A stretch of DNA of 64,000 nt from Sporolactobacillus pectinivorans (GTDB taxonomy: Bacteria; Bacillota; Bacilli; Bacillales; Sporolactobacillaceae). Within the stretch, counting starts at the first letter, position 1, and every line of letters starts with the position of its first letter. The notes beneath the pieces were generated by a model. The model was not told the DNA's origin, made no database searches, and saw only the letters and a program-made list of their open reading frames with translations. The DNA is taken from the NCBI RefSeq assembly GCF_002802965.1, contig NZ_NXGA01000001.1, forward strand, positions 1,660,922 through 1,724,921. Reading direction: 5' to 3'. Below are positions 34,501 to 43,530 of this stretch, piece after piece. Made by a program: the position numbers and the translations under genes.

Positions 34501-34537
34501 CAACAAAGCCGAGGGCACTTTCCCCCGGCTTTGTTGT
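34501..34537. terminator. Bidirectional terminator between the hydrolase and fbpA-like gene
   Basis: CAACAAAGCCGaGGG pairs with CCCcCGGCTTTGTTG around a short loop, almost perfectly. It lies between two converging genes. Confidence 0.85.
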
Positions 34538-34544
34538 ATTCCGC

Positions 34545-34700
34545 TTAATTGGCCTTTGACAAGTTATAGTAAGTTTCCAGTTCTCTCAATGAAAGTTCAT
34601 ACAGCTGCTGATTTTTCGCCTTATATATGCCAAGATCCAATAATTTTCCAATAATCATTTCTTTTTTTTCTTCGCTACTGCTGTCGAACAGTTCATACAT
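34545..34700 (-). CDS. FbpA/YkzB-like small regulatory protein
   Basis: 51 residues, ATG behind GGGGAGTG. The sequence has KKEMIIGKLLDLGIYKAK then QQLYELSLRELETYY, a helix-loop-helix pattern I recall from Fur-regulated basic protein FbpA and relatives. It is divergent from tnrA, and in B. subtilis the small gene ykzB occupies that place and is under TnrA control. The consensus TnrA/GlnR box lies in the shared upstream region. FbpA-type proteins help regulatory small RNAs; that role here is inference. Confidence 0.65.
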   Translation of the reverse strand: MYELFDSSSEEKKEMIIGKLLDLGIYKAKNQQLYELSLRELETYYNLSKAN

Positions 34701-34866
34701 GACTTGCACTCCCCTTTATCCATGTGGTTTCCCCAACAATCAGGCAACGGTTAAAAGGTCATTTTTAGCATTTTTTATTACATGTTCATTTTACCGTGAT
34801 CTTAAAAAAAAATCCATCGGTCTGTCATTTTATCTAACATCAATGTTGTTATTCCATAATGGGTGT

Positions 34867-34883
34867 TGTAATATTATCTTACA
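34867..34883. promoter_or_regulatory. TnrA/GlnR box
   Basis: TGTAA-TATTATC-TTACA matches the consensus TGTNA-N7-TNACA exactly. It overlaps a candidate -10 TAATAT (34869-34874) whose -35 TTGTTA (34846-34851) is 17 bases upstream, which would suit repression of that promoter. A larger inverted repeat TGTTGTAAT...ATTACAACA spans 34864-34898. Confidence 0.8.
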
Positions 34884-34931
34884 ATGTTGATTACAACATC
34901 TTCTTTCGGCGATAACGAGGAGGAAAGGGAA

Positions 34932-35264
34932 ATGGCAGCGCACTCCCAGAAAGATGCTTATCTTTATAAAAAAGTAATTTCAATAGGTACGGTTTGTGAA
35001 TTGACGGGTCTTAGTGAACGGCAAATCCGTTACTACGAGAAGAGAAAATTGATTTTTCCGGAAAGATCGGAAAGAGGCAATCGAAAATATTCCTTTTCAG
35101 ATGTAGAGACGCTGATGGATATTGCCAACAAAATGGAAGATGGTATGCAGACATCTGAACTGAGAAAAGAAATGCAAAAAAAGCAAAGCAAACGGTACGA
35201 CAGCAAACTCAGAGAACGGATGATCAAAGGTCAGCTCAACGCGTATTTTAATAAAAGAGACTGA
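34932..35264 (+). CDS. tnrA: Nitrogen regulator TnrA (MerR family)
   Basis: 110 residues, the same length as B. subtilis TnrA. The MerR-type helix-turn-helix is [34 protein letters not shown], followed by [17 protein letters not shown] and a C-terminal end [17 protein letters not shown] that in TnrA contacts glutamine synthetase. The short C-terminus separates it from GlnR (~135 residues). It activates nitrogen-scavenging genes when feedback-inhibited glutamine synthetase is absent. GGAGGAAAGG precedes the ATG, and a TnrA box lies ~50 bp upstream, implying autoregulation. Confidence 0.93.
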   Translation: MAAHSQKDAYLYKKVISIGTVCELTGLSERQIRYYEKRKLIFPERSERGNRKYSFSDVETLMDIANKMEDGMQTSELRKEMQKKQSKRYDSKLRERMIKGQLNAYFNKRD

Positions 35265-35316
35265 AAAAAGTTTTTGGAATTCGGCGGAAATTGATCATCT
35301 ATTTGAATGGCTTGTC

Positions 35317-35348
35317 TGACAGCTGCTTCGGGGAGCTGCTTTTTTTTG
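35317..35348 (+). terminator. Terminator of tnrA
   Basis: CAGCT / AGCTG stem with inner G-T/C-G pairs, then eight T, about 55 bases after the stop. Confidence 0.7.
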
Positions 35349-35994
35349 CTTTCGTCGACCGAACAGCTGCCTTACATAATATCGAAACTGTGTAATAATA
35401 TTGGAAATCATGCTGCTTTTTGATAGAGTCTCTTACTCTGCAGAAGATTCTACATATCAATCGGGCCAGTTCTTCTTTCTACTGTTGCACGGTCGTTGCC
35501 TGCTGCTCATCATCCAAAAAATTAACTGATGTTTTAGAAGGATATACGTTAAAAATTTTACATAACTGGCAATTGATTTGAATGAACAGCTATTTAATGA
35601 GCAGCAGGCTTATTAAGCTGGTTCAAATGACTGAACTTTGAGCTATTTAACTGCGTCACAGAATAGACACAGTATAGACATTATTCAGTCACTAAATTGG
35701 CACTAACTTTCTGTAGAACCACAGGAAAGAAGTTGTAAAGTAATAAATGAAGTGTGACATCTGTTACATTCGGCGCGAATATTCAAACAGATTGGACGTG
35801 CAGAACATATTTACTGTCGTCCACACAGTCAGCCCGTCATCTGTAAAATGATTGATACGATGACTGCTTTGGTCGTTTCGAATTCAACGATGGCCACACA
35901 AAACTGACAGCGTTTGTCAGGGTTAATCATTTATAACCGCTTACAGTAGTGGTGCGATCATTCCCAATAACACACGTAGAGAAGGGGAGAACGT
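35349..35994 (+). promoter_or_regulatory. Long control region/leader of cydABCD
   Basis: No gene is visible in 646 bases. Seen: an FNR-like site TGTGA-CATCTG-TTACA (35753-35768, one base off consensus); an inverted repeat CTGACA-GCGTT-TGTCAG (35904-35920) just before TTATAA (35931); two stem-loops (TTAATGAG/CTTATTAA within 35588-35622, then GTTCA/TGAAC). In B. subtilis cyd is controlled by Rex, ResD and CcpA; I found no clear Rex palindrome or cre site here. Confidence 0.5.
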
Positions 35995-37398
35995 ATGGAC
36001 GTATTGAGCTTGGCAAGGTTTCAGTATGCAGCAACAACTATTTTTCACTTCTTTTTTGTGCCTTTATCTATTGGCCTCGTACTGATCATTTCTATTATGG
36101 AGACGATGTACGTTGTCAAAAAGAATGCACTTTACAAAGAAATGGCGCAATTCTGGGGTAAACTTTTTCTGATTAACTTTGCCATTGGCGTGGTTACCGG
36201 AATTCTTCAGGAATTCCAGTTCGGCATGAACTGGTCACAGTACTCCAGATTTATGGGCGATGTCTTCGGTGCGCCGCTGGCGATTGAAGCATTGCTCGCT
36301 TTTTTCCTTGAGTCCACTTTTATCGGTCTGTGGGTTTTCGGCTGGGACCGTCTTTCAAAGGGGGCCCATCTGACTTGCATCTGGCTGGTTACGGCTGGGA
36401 CGAGCCTGTCGGCGCTCTGGATCCTGACAGCAAACTCTTTTATGCAGCATCCGGTTGGATTTGCCATCCAACACGGACGGGCAGTGATGACCAATTTTGG
36501 CGCGTTGCTTGCCAATCCACAGTTGTGGGTTGAGTTTCCGCACACGATTTTCGGCTCTTTTGCAACAGGTGCCTTTGTTGTCGCAGGCATCAGCGCGATT
36601 GTGCTGCTAAAGAAAAAGAATATCGAGTTTTATAAAAAGTCATTTAAGATCGGCATCATCGTTGGATTGATTTCCGGAATCCTGCTGGCGTTCTGCGGTC
36701 ACTTCCAGGCGCAGTACCTTGTGCAGACACAGCCAATGAAGATGGCGGCGAGCGAGGGACTCTGGAAGGACAGTGGCAGTCCCGCCGCGTGGACAGTCAT
36801 TGCATCAATTAATACGACAAAGCATCAGAATTCAGGCGAGATTCAAATCCCTTATTTGCTGGATTACTTGTCATATGGCAAATTCAGCGGCAATGTAAAG
36901 GGAATTGATACCCTGCAGAAAGAATATGTCGCAAAATATGGGAAGGGCAACTACATTCCTCCTGTTAAGACGACATTTTGGAGTTTCCGTATCATGGCAG
37001 TCATGGGTGGCATTCTGTGCATTCTTGGCATTGTCGGAGCTATTCTTTTATGGAGAAATAAGCTGGTTGAAAGCAAGTGGTTCCTGCGCCTCATGGTTGC
37101 TGCGATTGCTGTTCCTTATATAGGCAGCACGACAGGATGGCTGATGACAGAGATTGGCCGGCAGCCGTGGACGGTGTTTGGCTACATGCAGACAGCCGCC
37201 AGCGTCTCGCCAAACGTATCAGCGGGTGAGCTGCTGTTCTCAATCATCTCATTTATAGCGATGTATACCATTCTGGGCGCTGTGATGGTTTATCTGTTTG
37301 CACGTGTCGTCAAGCAGGGACCGGCACTTGATAACAAAGAAACGCTACAATCTGACGATCCGTTTGACGGGGAGGCGTATCACGTTGTCACTGAATGA
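35995..37398 (+). CDS. cydA: Cytochrome bd ubiquinol oxidase subunit I
   Basis: 467 residues with about nine helices. The N-terminal RFQYAATTIFHFFFVPLSIGL contains the haem b595 ligand His18; the GRQPWTVFGYMQT segment and the WxxFxHxxxGSFATGAF helix hold other haem contacts. The quinol-binding Q-loop is short, as in Bacillus. It reduces O2 to water in the membrane at low oxygen. GAAGGGGAG precedes the ATG. First gene of cydABCD. Confidence 0.96.
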   Translation: MDVLSLARFQYAATTIFHFFFVPLSIGLVLIISIMETMYVVKKNALYKEMAQFWGKLFLINFAIGVVTGILQEFQFGMNWSQYSRFMGDVFGAPLAIEALLAFFLESTFIGLWVFGWDRLSKGAHLTCIWLVTAGTSLSALWILTANSFMQHPVGFAIQHGRAVMTNFGALLANPQLWVEFPHTIFGSFATGAFVVAGISAIVLLKKKNIEFYKKSFKIGIIVGLISGILLAFCGHFQAQYLVQTQPMKMAASEGLWKDSGSPAAWTVIASINTTKHQNSGEIQIPYLLDYLSYGKFSGNVKGIDTLQKEYVAKYGKGNYIPPVKTTFWSFRIMAVMGGILCILGIVGAILLWRNKLVESKWFLRLMVAAIAVPYIGSTTGWLMTEIGRQPWTVFGYMQTAASVSPNVSAGELLFSIISFIAMYTILGAVMVYLFARVVKQGPALDNKETLQSDDPFDGEAYHVVTE

Positions 37399-38398
37399 AT
37401 TATGGTTCTTGTTAATTGCCGTTTTATTTATCGGATTCTTTTTCCTTGAGGGCTATGATTTTGGCGTTGGCATGGCTACTCGTTTTGTTGCGCGAAATGA
37501 TCTGGAGCGCCGGGTGCTGATCAATACGATCGGACCGTTCTGGGATGCCAATGAAGTTTGGCTTATTACTGCCGGAGGTGCCATGTTCGCCGCATTCCCG
37601 AATTGGTACGCGACGCTCTTCAGCGGTTTTTACGTGCCGCTTGTTGTTATGCTGCTTCTGCTGATCGCGCGAGGAACGGCTTTCGAATTCAGGGCAAAAG
37701 TAGCCCATCCGAAATGGGGTGAGACATGGGATTGGGCCATTTTCATTCCCAGCCTGCTTGTTCCTTTTCTGTGGGGCGTCGTTTTTTCTTCACTCGTTTA
37801 TGGGCTGCCGATTGACAGTAAAATGAACATGCACGGTGTTTTTTCGAGCTTTGTCAATCCTTACACAGTGCTCGGCGGTTTGCTGATCACACTGCTCTGT
37901 CTGTATCACGGACTCGTTTACCTTTGCCTGAGAACGACTGATGAACTGCGTGACCGCGCACGTGCTCTCGCCACTAAGATTTTTTGGCTTCTTGCGGCGG
38001 CAGCGATCGCTTTCGTCGTGGTGACCTTCTTTGTTACTGATCTGTTTGCACGCAGAGGGGCGTGGCTGTATCCGATTTACGTGCTTGATGTGCTGGCACT
38101 CGTTTTATCTGTCCTGTTTCTCGGAAAAAAACACGATGGCTGGGCTTTTGGTATGAATGCCGGCGTTATTCTGCTGACGGTGTCTTCTTTATTCATCGGG
38201 CTGTTCCCAAGGGTTATGATCAGCAGTATCAAATCGGCTTATGATCTGACTGTTTACAATTCGGCATCCGGTCCTTACTCATTAGGTGTAATGACCATAG
38301 TTGCTGTCACGCTCCTGCCTTTTGTTCTCGGATACTCCATCTGGAGCTATACAGTTTTCAAAAAAAGGGTATCGAAGAAGGAGCATCTGGAATATTGA
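37385..38398 (+). CDS. cydB: Cytochrome bd ubiquinol oxidase subunit II
   Basis: 337 residues from a TTG eight bases after GGGGAGGCG, overlapping the cydA end by 14 bases; there is no ATG near, so translational coupling is likely. The sequence LNELWFLLIAVLFIGFFFLEGYDFGVGM and the RRVLINTIGPFWDANEVWLITAGGAMFAAFP block are typical of CydB. About eight helices. It completes the bd oxidase with CydA. Confidence 0.95.
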   Translation: MSLNELWFLLIAVLFIGFFFLEGYDFGVGMATRFVARNDLERRVLINTIGPFWDANEVWLITAGGAMFAAFPNWYATLFSGFYVPLVVMLLLLIARGTAFEFRAKVAHPKWGETWDWAIFIPSLLVPFLWGVVFSSLVYGLPIDSKMNMHGVFSSFVNPYTVLGGLLITLLCLYHGLVYLCLRTTDELRDRARALATKIFWLLAAAAIAFVVVTFFVTDLFARRGAWLYPIYVLDVLALVLSVLFLGKKHDGWAFGMNAGVILLTVSSLFIGLFPRVMISSIKSAYDLTVYNSASGPYSLGVMTIVAVTLLPFVLGYSIWSYTVFKKRVSKKEHLEY

Positions 38399-38427
38399 TT
38401 CCAAGAGATAGAAGAGAAGGGACGTGA

Positions 38428-38469
38428 ATGCTTGGCTCTGTGACGACTAGAGTCGCGGAACCAAGTTAG
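38428..38469 (+). CDS. 13-codon upstream ORF before cydC
   Basis: ATG behind GAAGGGACG, peptide MLGSVTTRVAEPS, stop TAG only three bases before the cydC ATG. The cydC start itself has no good ribosome site, so cydC translation probably depends on ribosomes finishing this ORF. A small palindrome CGACT-AG-AGTCG lies inside it. Confidence 0.5.
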   Translation: MLGSVTTRVAEPS

Positions 38470-38472
38470 TCA

Positions 38473-40203
38473 ATGGATCGCGAAATTTTATCTTATAGAG
38501 GCGCCAAGTTTCTGTTTGCTTTCATTTCTTGTCTGACTTTTATTGAAGGGCTGTGCATTATCAGCCAGTCGGTGTTTCTTGCCGGACTTGTTTCCGGCCT
38601 TTTTTCAGGACGGTCTTTTTTCTCAATGGGAAATCAGAGCGTTCTGTTTTTTATTGCTCTTGCTGTCAGATATTTTTGCATCCTTCTGATTAAAACAGTA
38701 ACGTACAAATTTGCCGACCGCACCAGTTCTGATCTGAGAAAGGTGTTTTTGAACAGACTGTTTGCAGCCGGTTCAAAATCTGTAAAAAAAGAAGGCACGG
38801 GAACACTGGTTTCGCTCTCACTTGAGGGTGTTGCGCAAGCCCGCCAATATCTCGAACTGTTTATCCCAAAGATGGTGGCAAATGGCATATTACCTGTAAT
38901 GATCCTTATATTTGTTTTCCTGAAAGATCCGCTTTCAGGCGTGATTCTTCTGGTGACAATGCCTGTGCTTATTGTATTCATGATCTTGCTTGGACTGGCG
39001 GCTCAGAAAAAAATGGACGACCGCTGGGTCTCTTACCGAATATTATCCAATCATTTTCTCGATTCACTGCGCGGGCTTCCGACGCTGCGCTATCTCGGCC
39101 TCAGTAAGATTCATGCGAAGAGCATTGAAAGGGTCAGCGACAAATATCGCCAGATGACTATGGGGACGCTCCGCCTCGCCTTTCTGTCCTCGTTTGCACT
39201 GGATTTCTTTACGATGCTCTCCATTGCTTTTGTCGCCGTTTCACTCGGCCTTCGGCTTGTGGACGGCCATACCCTTCTTGAACCGGCACTGGCTGTGCTG
39301 ATCCTTGCTCCTGAGTATTTTCTTCCTGTCCGTGAACTCGGTCAGGACTATCATGCAACCCTCGACGGGAAAGAAGCGGCCCATAAACTCAGCAGTTATG
39401 GCAAATCTTCAGAGTCGGAATCTGCAGATCGTGAGAGCGATCATTTTTTTGAAAAGTGGAATACCCAGTCAGAACTGACATTTGAAAATATATCCGCAGT
39501 TTATAGTGATGGCCATGGAAAGAAAGCGCTGGACAGCATTTCACTCCATATTTCAGGCTTTGAAAAAATAGGTATTATCGGGGAGAGCGGTGCCGGAAAA
39601 TCAACCCTGATCGACCTGATCGGCGGTTTTATCCAACCGAATTCCGGTTTAGTCAAAATTGATGGGAGGCCGGTTTCAACAGGGGATAGTGATTGGCAAA
39701 AACAAATCACGTACATCCCGCAGCATCCTTATCTTTTCAGCGGTTCGCTGAAAGAAAATATTGCTTTCTATGCACCCGACGCAACTGATCGTAAGATAGA
39801 ATCAGCGGTTCAGGCTGCAGGGCTTGAATCACTTGTCGGCCGGCTTCCACATGGATTGGAAGAAAAAATCGGTTCCGGTGGCCGGGCGCTGAGTGGCGGG
39901 CAGGAGCAGCGCGTTGCTTTAGCGCGCGCTTTTCTATGCAATCGGCCAATCCTGCTGCTTGATGAGCCTACGGCGCACCTGGATATTGAAACGGAATACG
40001 ACTTAAAGGAAACAATGATCCGGCTGTTTGAGGGTAAACTTGTTTTCATGGCGACACATCGGCTTCATTGGATGGAGCAAATGGATCGGCTGATTGTTAT
40101 TAGCGGCGGAAGAATTGAAGAATCCGGCACTCAGGAAGAACTTCTTCATGAAAACGGTGCTTATACGGCTTTAGTTCGTTCACAATTGGAGGGGATACAA
40201 TGA
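38473..40203 (+). CDS. cydC: Thiol reductant ABC exporter subunit CydC-type (first of pair)
   Basis: 576 residues: N-terminal six-helix transmembrane domain (about 1-310) and C-terminal ATPase with Walker A GESGAGKS near 372-379, signature LSGGQEQRVALARAF near 474, and Walker B ILLLDEPTAHLD near 494. With the next gene it forms the CydDC-type exporter needed for assembly of cytochrome bd, exporting cysteine/glutathione in E. coli. Names of the two halves are used differently between species; here the Bacillus order is followed. The end overlaps cydD by ATGA. Confidence 0.93.
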   Translation: MDREILSYRGAKFLFAFISCLTFIEGLCIISQSVFLAGLVSGLFSGRSFFSMGNQSVLFFIALAVRYFCILLIKTVTYKFADRTSSDLRKVFLNRLFAAGSKSVKKEGTGTLVSLSLEGVAQARQYLELFIPKMVANGILPVMILIFVFLKDPLSGVILLVTMPVLIVFMILLGLAAQKKMDDRWVSYRILSNHFLDSLRGLPTLRYLGLSKIHAKSIERVSDKYRQMTMGTLRLAFLSSFALDFFTMLSIAFVAVSLGLRLVDGHTLLEPALAVLILAPEYFLPVRELGQDYHATLDGKEAAHKLSSYGKSSESESADRESDHFFEKWNTQSELTFENISAVYSDGHGKKALDSISLHISGFEKIGIIGESGAGKSTLIDLIGGFIQPNSGLVKIDGRPVSTGDSDWQKQITYIPQHPYLFSGSLKENIAFYAPDATDRKIESAVQAAGLESLVGRLPHGLEEKIGSGGRALSGGQEQRVALARAFLCNRPILLLDEPTAHLDIETEYDLKETMIRLFEGKLVFMATHRLHWMEQMDRLIVISGGRIEESGTQEELLHENGAYTALVRSQLEGIQ

Positions 40204-41960
40204 ACGACTGGTTTATTCCCTATCTGAAAAAATATTGGCGCAGGTTCTGTCTGTCCGCTGTATTAGGCATCTGCGCATTGCTTTGCGCTGCCGGGCTGCT
40301 TTTCACTTCCGGCTATCTTATTTCAAAGGCCGCGCTCAGGCCGGAGAATATTCTGATGATCTATGTACCGATTGTCGGCGTCAGGACTTTCGGCATTTTC
40401 CGTGCCGTTTTTCAGTATGCCGCCCGTCTTATGAGCCACGACACAATCCTTCGCGTTCTTTCCAAGATGCGTTCGCGTCTGTATGCCAGGCTTGAACCGG
40501 CTGCTCTTTTTATTCATTCCAAGTTCAGAACGGGCGATATCTTGGGCATACTTTCCGATGACATTGAGCATTTGCAGGATGTATACCTGAGGACGGTCAT
40601 TCCCGGGGTTTCCGCTTTGGTCATCTATGGTTTGTGGATTGCTTTTCTTGGATGGATGGATGCTTTTTTTGCCCTTTTGATGGGCTTGTACCTTTCAGTC
40701 CTGCTTGTTGTTTTTCCTTTGCTCTCTTTGATATGGACCGAAAAAAGCCGTGAACAATTTTCTCAGAACAGGCATCTTCTTTATGAAAAACTGACCGATG
40801 CCGTGCTGGGTGCGGGAGATTGGATGATGTCGGGGAGACAGGCCTCTTTTCTCAAAAATTATGAGGGTTTGGAGCAGCGGACTGTCTCAATCGAAAATCG
40901 TTTGCACAGGATTAGAAAATGGCGGGATTTTTTCAGCCAGCTCCTGATTGGAGGCAGTGTCATCGGCCTTCTTTACTGGTCGGGAAGTATGACTGCGGAT
41001 GGACACATGGCCCGGACGCTGATTGCTGCTTTTGTTCTGGTTGTATTTACAATTTCAGAATCACTGATCCCTGTTTCTGAGGCGGTTGAACGCATCCCGC
41101 AATACAGGGAAGCCTTCGCTAGACTGTGCCAGATTGAAAATGAGCCGTTCGCGGAAAAGCATCGGAAAATTGATGAGAAATGGGCAGGCACGACAGAAAA
41201 AATAGATATTCATGCTGCGGGTCTGTCGTACAGATACAACAAAGATGACGACTGGGCAGTAAACGATATTTCACTGGATATCAGACAAGGGGAAAAGATT
41301 GCACTAATCGGCAGAAGCGGTGCCGGTAAAACCACGCTGATTCATTTAATCTATGGGGCACTCAGACCTGACCGGGGCGAAATCACGCTCAATGGAACTC
41401 CGGCGTATCTGATTGGGGCAGATATGCCGAAACAGATTTCAGTGCTGAATCAGAATCCCCACCTTTTTGACACCTCAGTCATGAATAACATAGCACTTGG
41501 AAATGAAAAGGCCTCGAAAGAAGAGATCATCCGTGCTGCGAAGCTGGTCGGTCTGAACACCCTGATTGAAGGACTGCCTGAAGGTTACCATACACAAATG
41601 CATGAAGCGGGCGATATTTTTTCAGGCGGCGAGCAAGAGCGGTTGGCACTTGCCAGGATTCTGCTTCGTCATGCGCCGGTCGTCATTCTTGATGAGCCTA
41701 CGGTAGGGCTTGATCCGACCACCGAAAAGGATCTGTTGAAGACGATTTTTGAGACACTTGAAGGGAAAACTTTGATATGGATCACACACCATTTGACCGG
41801 TGTTGAAAAAATGGATCAAATCTTTTTTATGGAAGACGGTATGATTCGCATGCACGGGCCCCATCAGCAGCTGCTGGCGGAGAATCCGAGGTACCGCCGC
41901 CTGTATCAGCTTGACGTCCCGGAGCATCTGAAACGGACGCTGAAAGGTCAAAAAAAGTAA
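40200..41960 (+). CDS. cydD: Thiol reductant ABC exporter subunit CydD-type (second of pair)
   Basis: 586 residues: six-helix transmembrane domain, then ATPase with Walker A GRSGAGKT near 372-379, signature FSGGEQERLALARIL near 478, Walker B VVILDEPTVGLD near 497, and a late His switch (ITHH). Heterodimer partner of the preceding protein. The four-base overlap with cydC shows coupling. No convincing terminator follows in 41961-42046. Confidence 0.93.
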   Translation: MNDWFIPYLKKYWRRFCLSAVLGICALLCAAGLLFTSGYLISKAALRPENILMIYVPIVGVRTFGIFRAVFQYAARLMSHDTILRVLSKMRSRLYARLEPAALFIHSKFRTGDILGILSDDIEHLQDVYLRTVIPGVSALVIYGLWIAFLGWMDAFFALLMGLYLSVLLVVFPLLSLIWTEKSREQFSQNRHLLYEKLTDAVLGAGDWMMSGRQASFLKNYEGLEQRTVSIENRLHRIRKWRDFFSQLLIGGSVIGLLYWSGSMTADGHMARTLIAAFVLVVFTISESLIPVSEAVERIPQYREAFARLCQIENEPFAEKHRKIDEKWAGTTEKIDIHAAGLSYRYNKDDDWAVNDISLDIRQGEKIALIGRSGAGKTTLIHLIYGALRPDRGEITLNGTPAYLIGADMPKQISVLNQNPHLFDTSVMNNIALGNEKASKEEIIRAAKLVGLNTLIEGLPEGYHTQMHEAGDIFSGGEQERLALARILLRHAPVVILDEPTVGLDPTTEKDLLKTIFETLEGKTLIWITHHLTGVEKMDQIFFMEDGMIRMHGPHQQLLAENPRYRRLYQLDVPEHLKRTLKGQKK

Positions 41961-42046
41961 GCAGAAAAGGTCGATCTTGTCTTTTTTGAGAGGACATTTT
42001 ATTAATTGACGATGACACGGAATTATTTTGAAGGGTTGAACAGGCG

Positions 42047-43375
42047 CTACAATTGATTTTGTTCATGCGTCTGTTTTTGTTTGCTTATTTTTATTTTTTT
42101 GATCTTGTGTGTATCCATTTCAACAACTTCAAATGAGACGTTCTCAAACGTCAGTGTTGACCCTATCTTGATATCGGGCTCTTCAGCAAGCATCCACCCG
42201 CCGATCGTATCCAGCCCTTCTTCTTCGATATTGATCTGAAACTGTCTGTTGACATGGGAGATTAGGAGCTTGCCGTCGACAATGGCATGGTCTGCGTCAA
42301 TACGCTTGATGAGGGGCTCTTCACCTTCATCGAATTCATCCCGGATTTCCCCTACAATTTCTTCAAGAATGTCTTCAGCCGTCACAAGTCCGGATGTTCC
42401 GCCGTATTCATCGGTCAGTACGGCCATGTGCATGCTTTCTTTTTGCATCCGTTCAAGAAGTGTTCGGATCGGCGTGGTTTCAATGACCGAGAGCACTGGA
42501 CGAATATAATCGTCCAGTGAGTGAATTTCCCTGGTTAAAATGTCTGTAAAAATATCTTTGATATTGATCATGCCAATGACATGATCTTTGTCCTCTTCAA
42601 CTACCGGGAAGCGCGTGAATTTTTCATGATGTAGCATCTGAAGCGATTCCTCAAAAGGATCTTCTTTATAAATACAAACAATTTCTGTCCGAGGTACCAT
42701 GATTTCTCTTGCCGTCCGTTCATCGAAGTCGAAGATCCGGTTCATATAGCGCAGCTCTCCCCGACTGATTTCTCCGCTTTTGAAACTGTCGGACAAGGTC
42801 AGACGCAGTTCACTTTCAGTCAGTGCTGAATCGTGCGTCGCGTCCGGTCGGATGCCAAACAGGCGCATAACACCGTTTGAAAGTGAGTTCAGCATCCAGA
42901 CAAACGGAAAAAGCAGACGGTGAGTCCAGATCAGCGGATAAGCGACCGCCAGCGTGATCGCCTCGGTCTTCTGTATTGCAACCCCTTTTGGGGCCAATTC
43001 GCCGAGAACGACGCTGAGCATAGTCACGACAAAGAAACCGATCACCGTTGAAAGTGTCACAGTCATAGTGTCATTGAAACCTGCCCAATTAAAAGCAGGG
43101 CGAAAAAGATGGGCAACTGCGGGTTCGCCAATCCAGCCGAGCAGTAACGCAGTGACTGAAATACCGAGCTGAGTCGTTGAGAGGTATGAATTTAAGTCGT
43201 CAACAATTTTTTTCGACGCCTTAGCGCGTTTGTTGCCTTGTTTGATTAATTCATCCAATCGGGTCGAACGTATTTTTACGATGGCAAATTCTGCGGCAAC
43301 GAAAAAAGCGGTCACGAAGATTAATAAAATAACCGTTAATAGCCCAAGGGTATGATCCAAATGAATCCCATGCAT
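42047..43375 (-). CDS. CNNM/CorC family transporter with CBS domains (HlyC/CorC)
   Basis: 442 residues: DUF21/CNNM membrane domain (about 1-190) with FFVAAEFAIVKIRSTRLDEL and LGELAPKGVAIQ, a pair of CBS domains (about 215-340, including MVPRTEIVCIY and DEYGGTSGLVTAEDILEEIVGEI), then a CorC/HlyC domain. Relatives in Bacillus (MpfA/YhdP, YrkA, YqhB) act in magnesium export and tolerance. The nearest ribosome site, GGAGGTG, is ~20 bases from the first ATG, which is unusually far; no closer start codon was found. Confidence 0.9.
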   Translation of the reverse strand: MHGIHLDHTLGLLTVILLIFVTAFFVAAEFAIVKIRSTRLDELIKQGNKRAKASKKIVDDLNSYLSTTQLGISVTALLLGWIGEPAVAHLFRPAFNWAGFNDTMTVTLSTVIGFFVVTMLSVVLGELAPKGVAIQKTEAITLAVAYPLIWTHRLLFPFVWMLNSLSNGVMRLFGIRPDATHDSALTESELRLTLSDSFKSGEISRGELRYMNRIFDFDERTAREIMVPRTEIVCIYKEDPFEESLQMLHHEKFTRFPVVEEDKDHVIGMINIKDIFTDILTREIHSLDDYIRPVLSVIETTPIRTLLERMQKESMHMAVLTDEYGGTSGLVTAEDILEEIVGEIRDEFDEGEEPLIKRIDADHAIVDGKLLISHVNRQFQINIEEEGLDTIGGWMLAEEPDIKIGSTLTFENVSFEVVEMDTHKIKKIKISKQKQTHEQNQL

Positions 43376-43484
43376 TAACTGGAATGCCTGGGTGTCACCT
43401 CCACCTGTTCTTTTTCTGAATTCGTTAATTAATACTATTATACATTAACGGATGCCCAATATTTAACTATGAACGGGTGAAATT

Positions 43485-43520
43485 AAAAATGCCCGGACGG
43501 ATGTACTCCGCCGGACATTT
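43485..43520 (-). terminator. Terminator of the YjcZ-like gene
   Basis: ATGtCCGGcGGA / TCCgtCCGGgCAT hairpin on the minus strand followed by T residues, 10 bases beyond the stop codon. Confidence 0.75.
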
Positions 43521-43530
43521 CTACCGGAGC

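Noticed and set aside
35582..35641. 19-codon ORF in the cyd leader
   Set aside because: No ribosome site; the stretch is better explained as the stem-loop of the leader.
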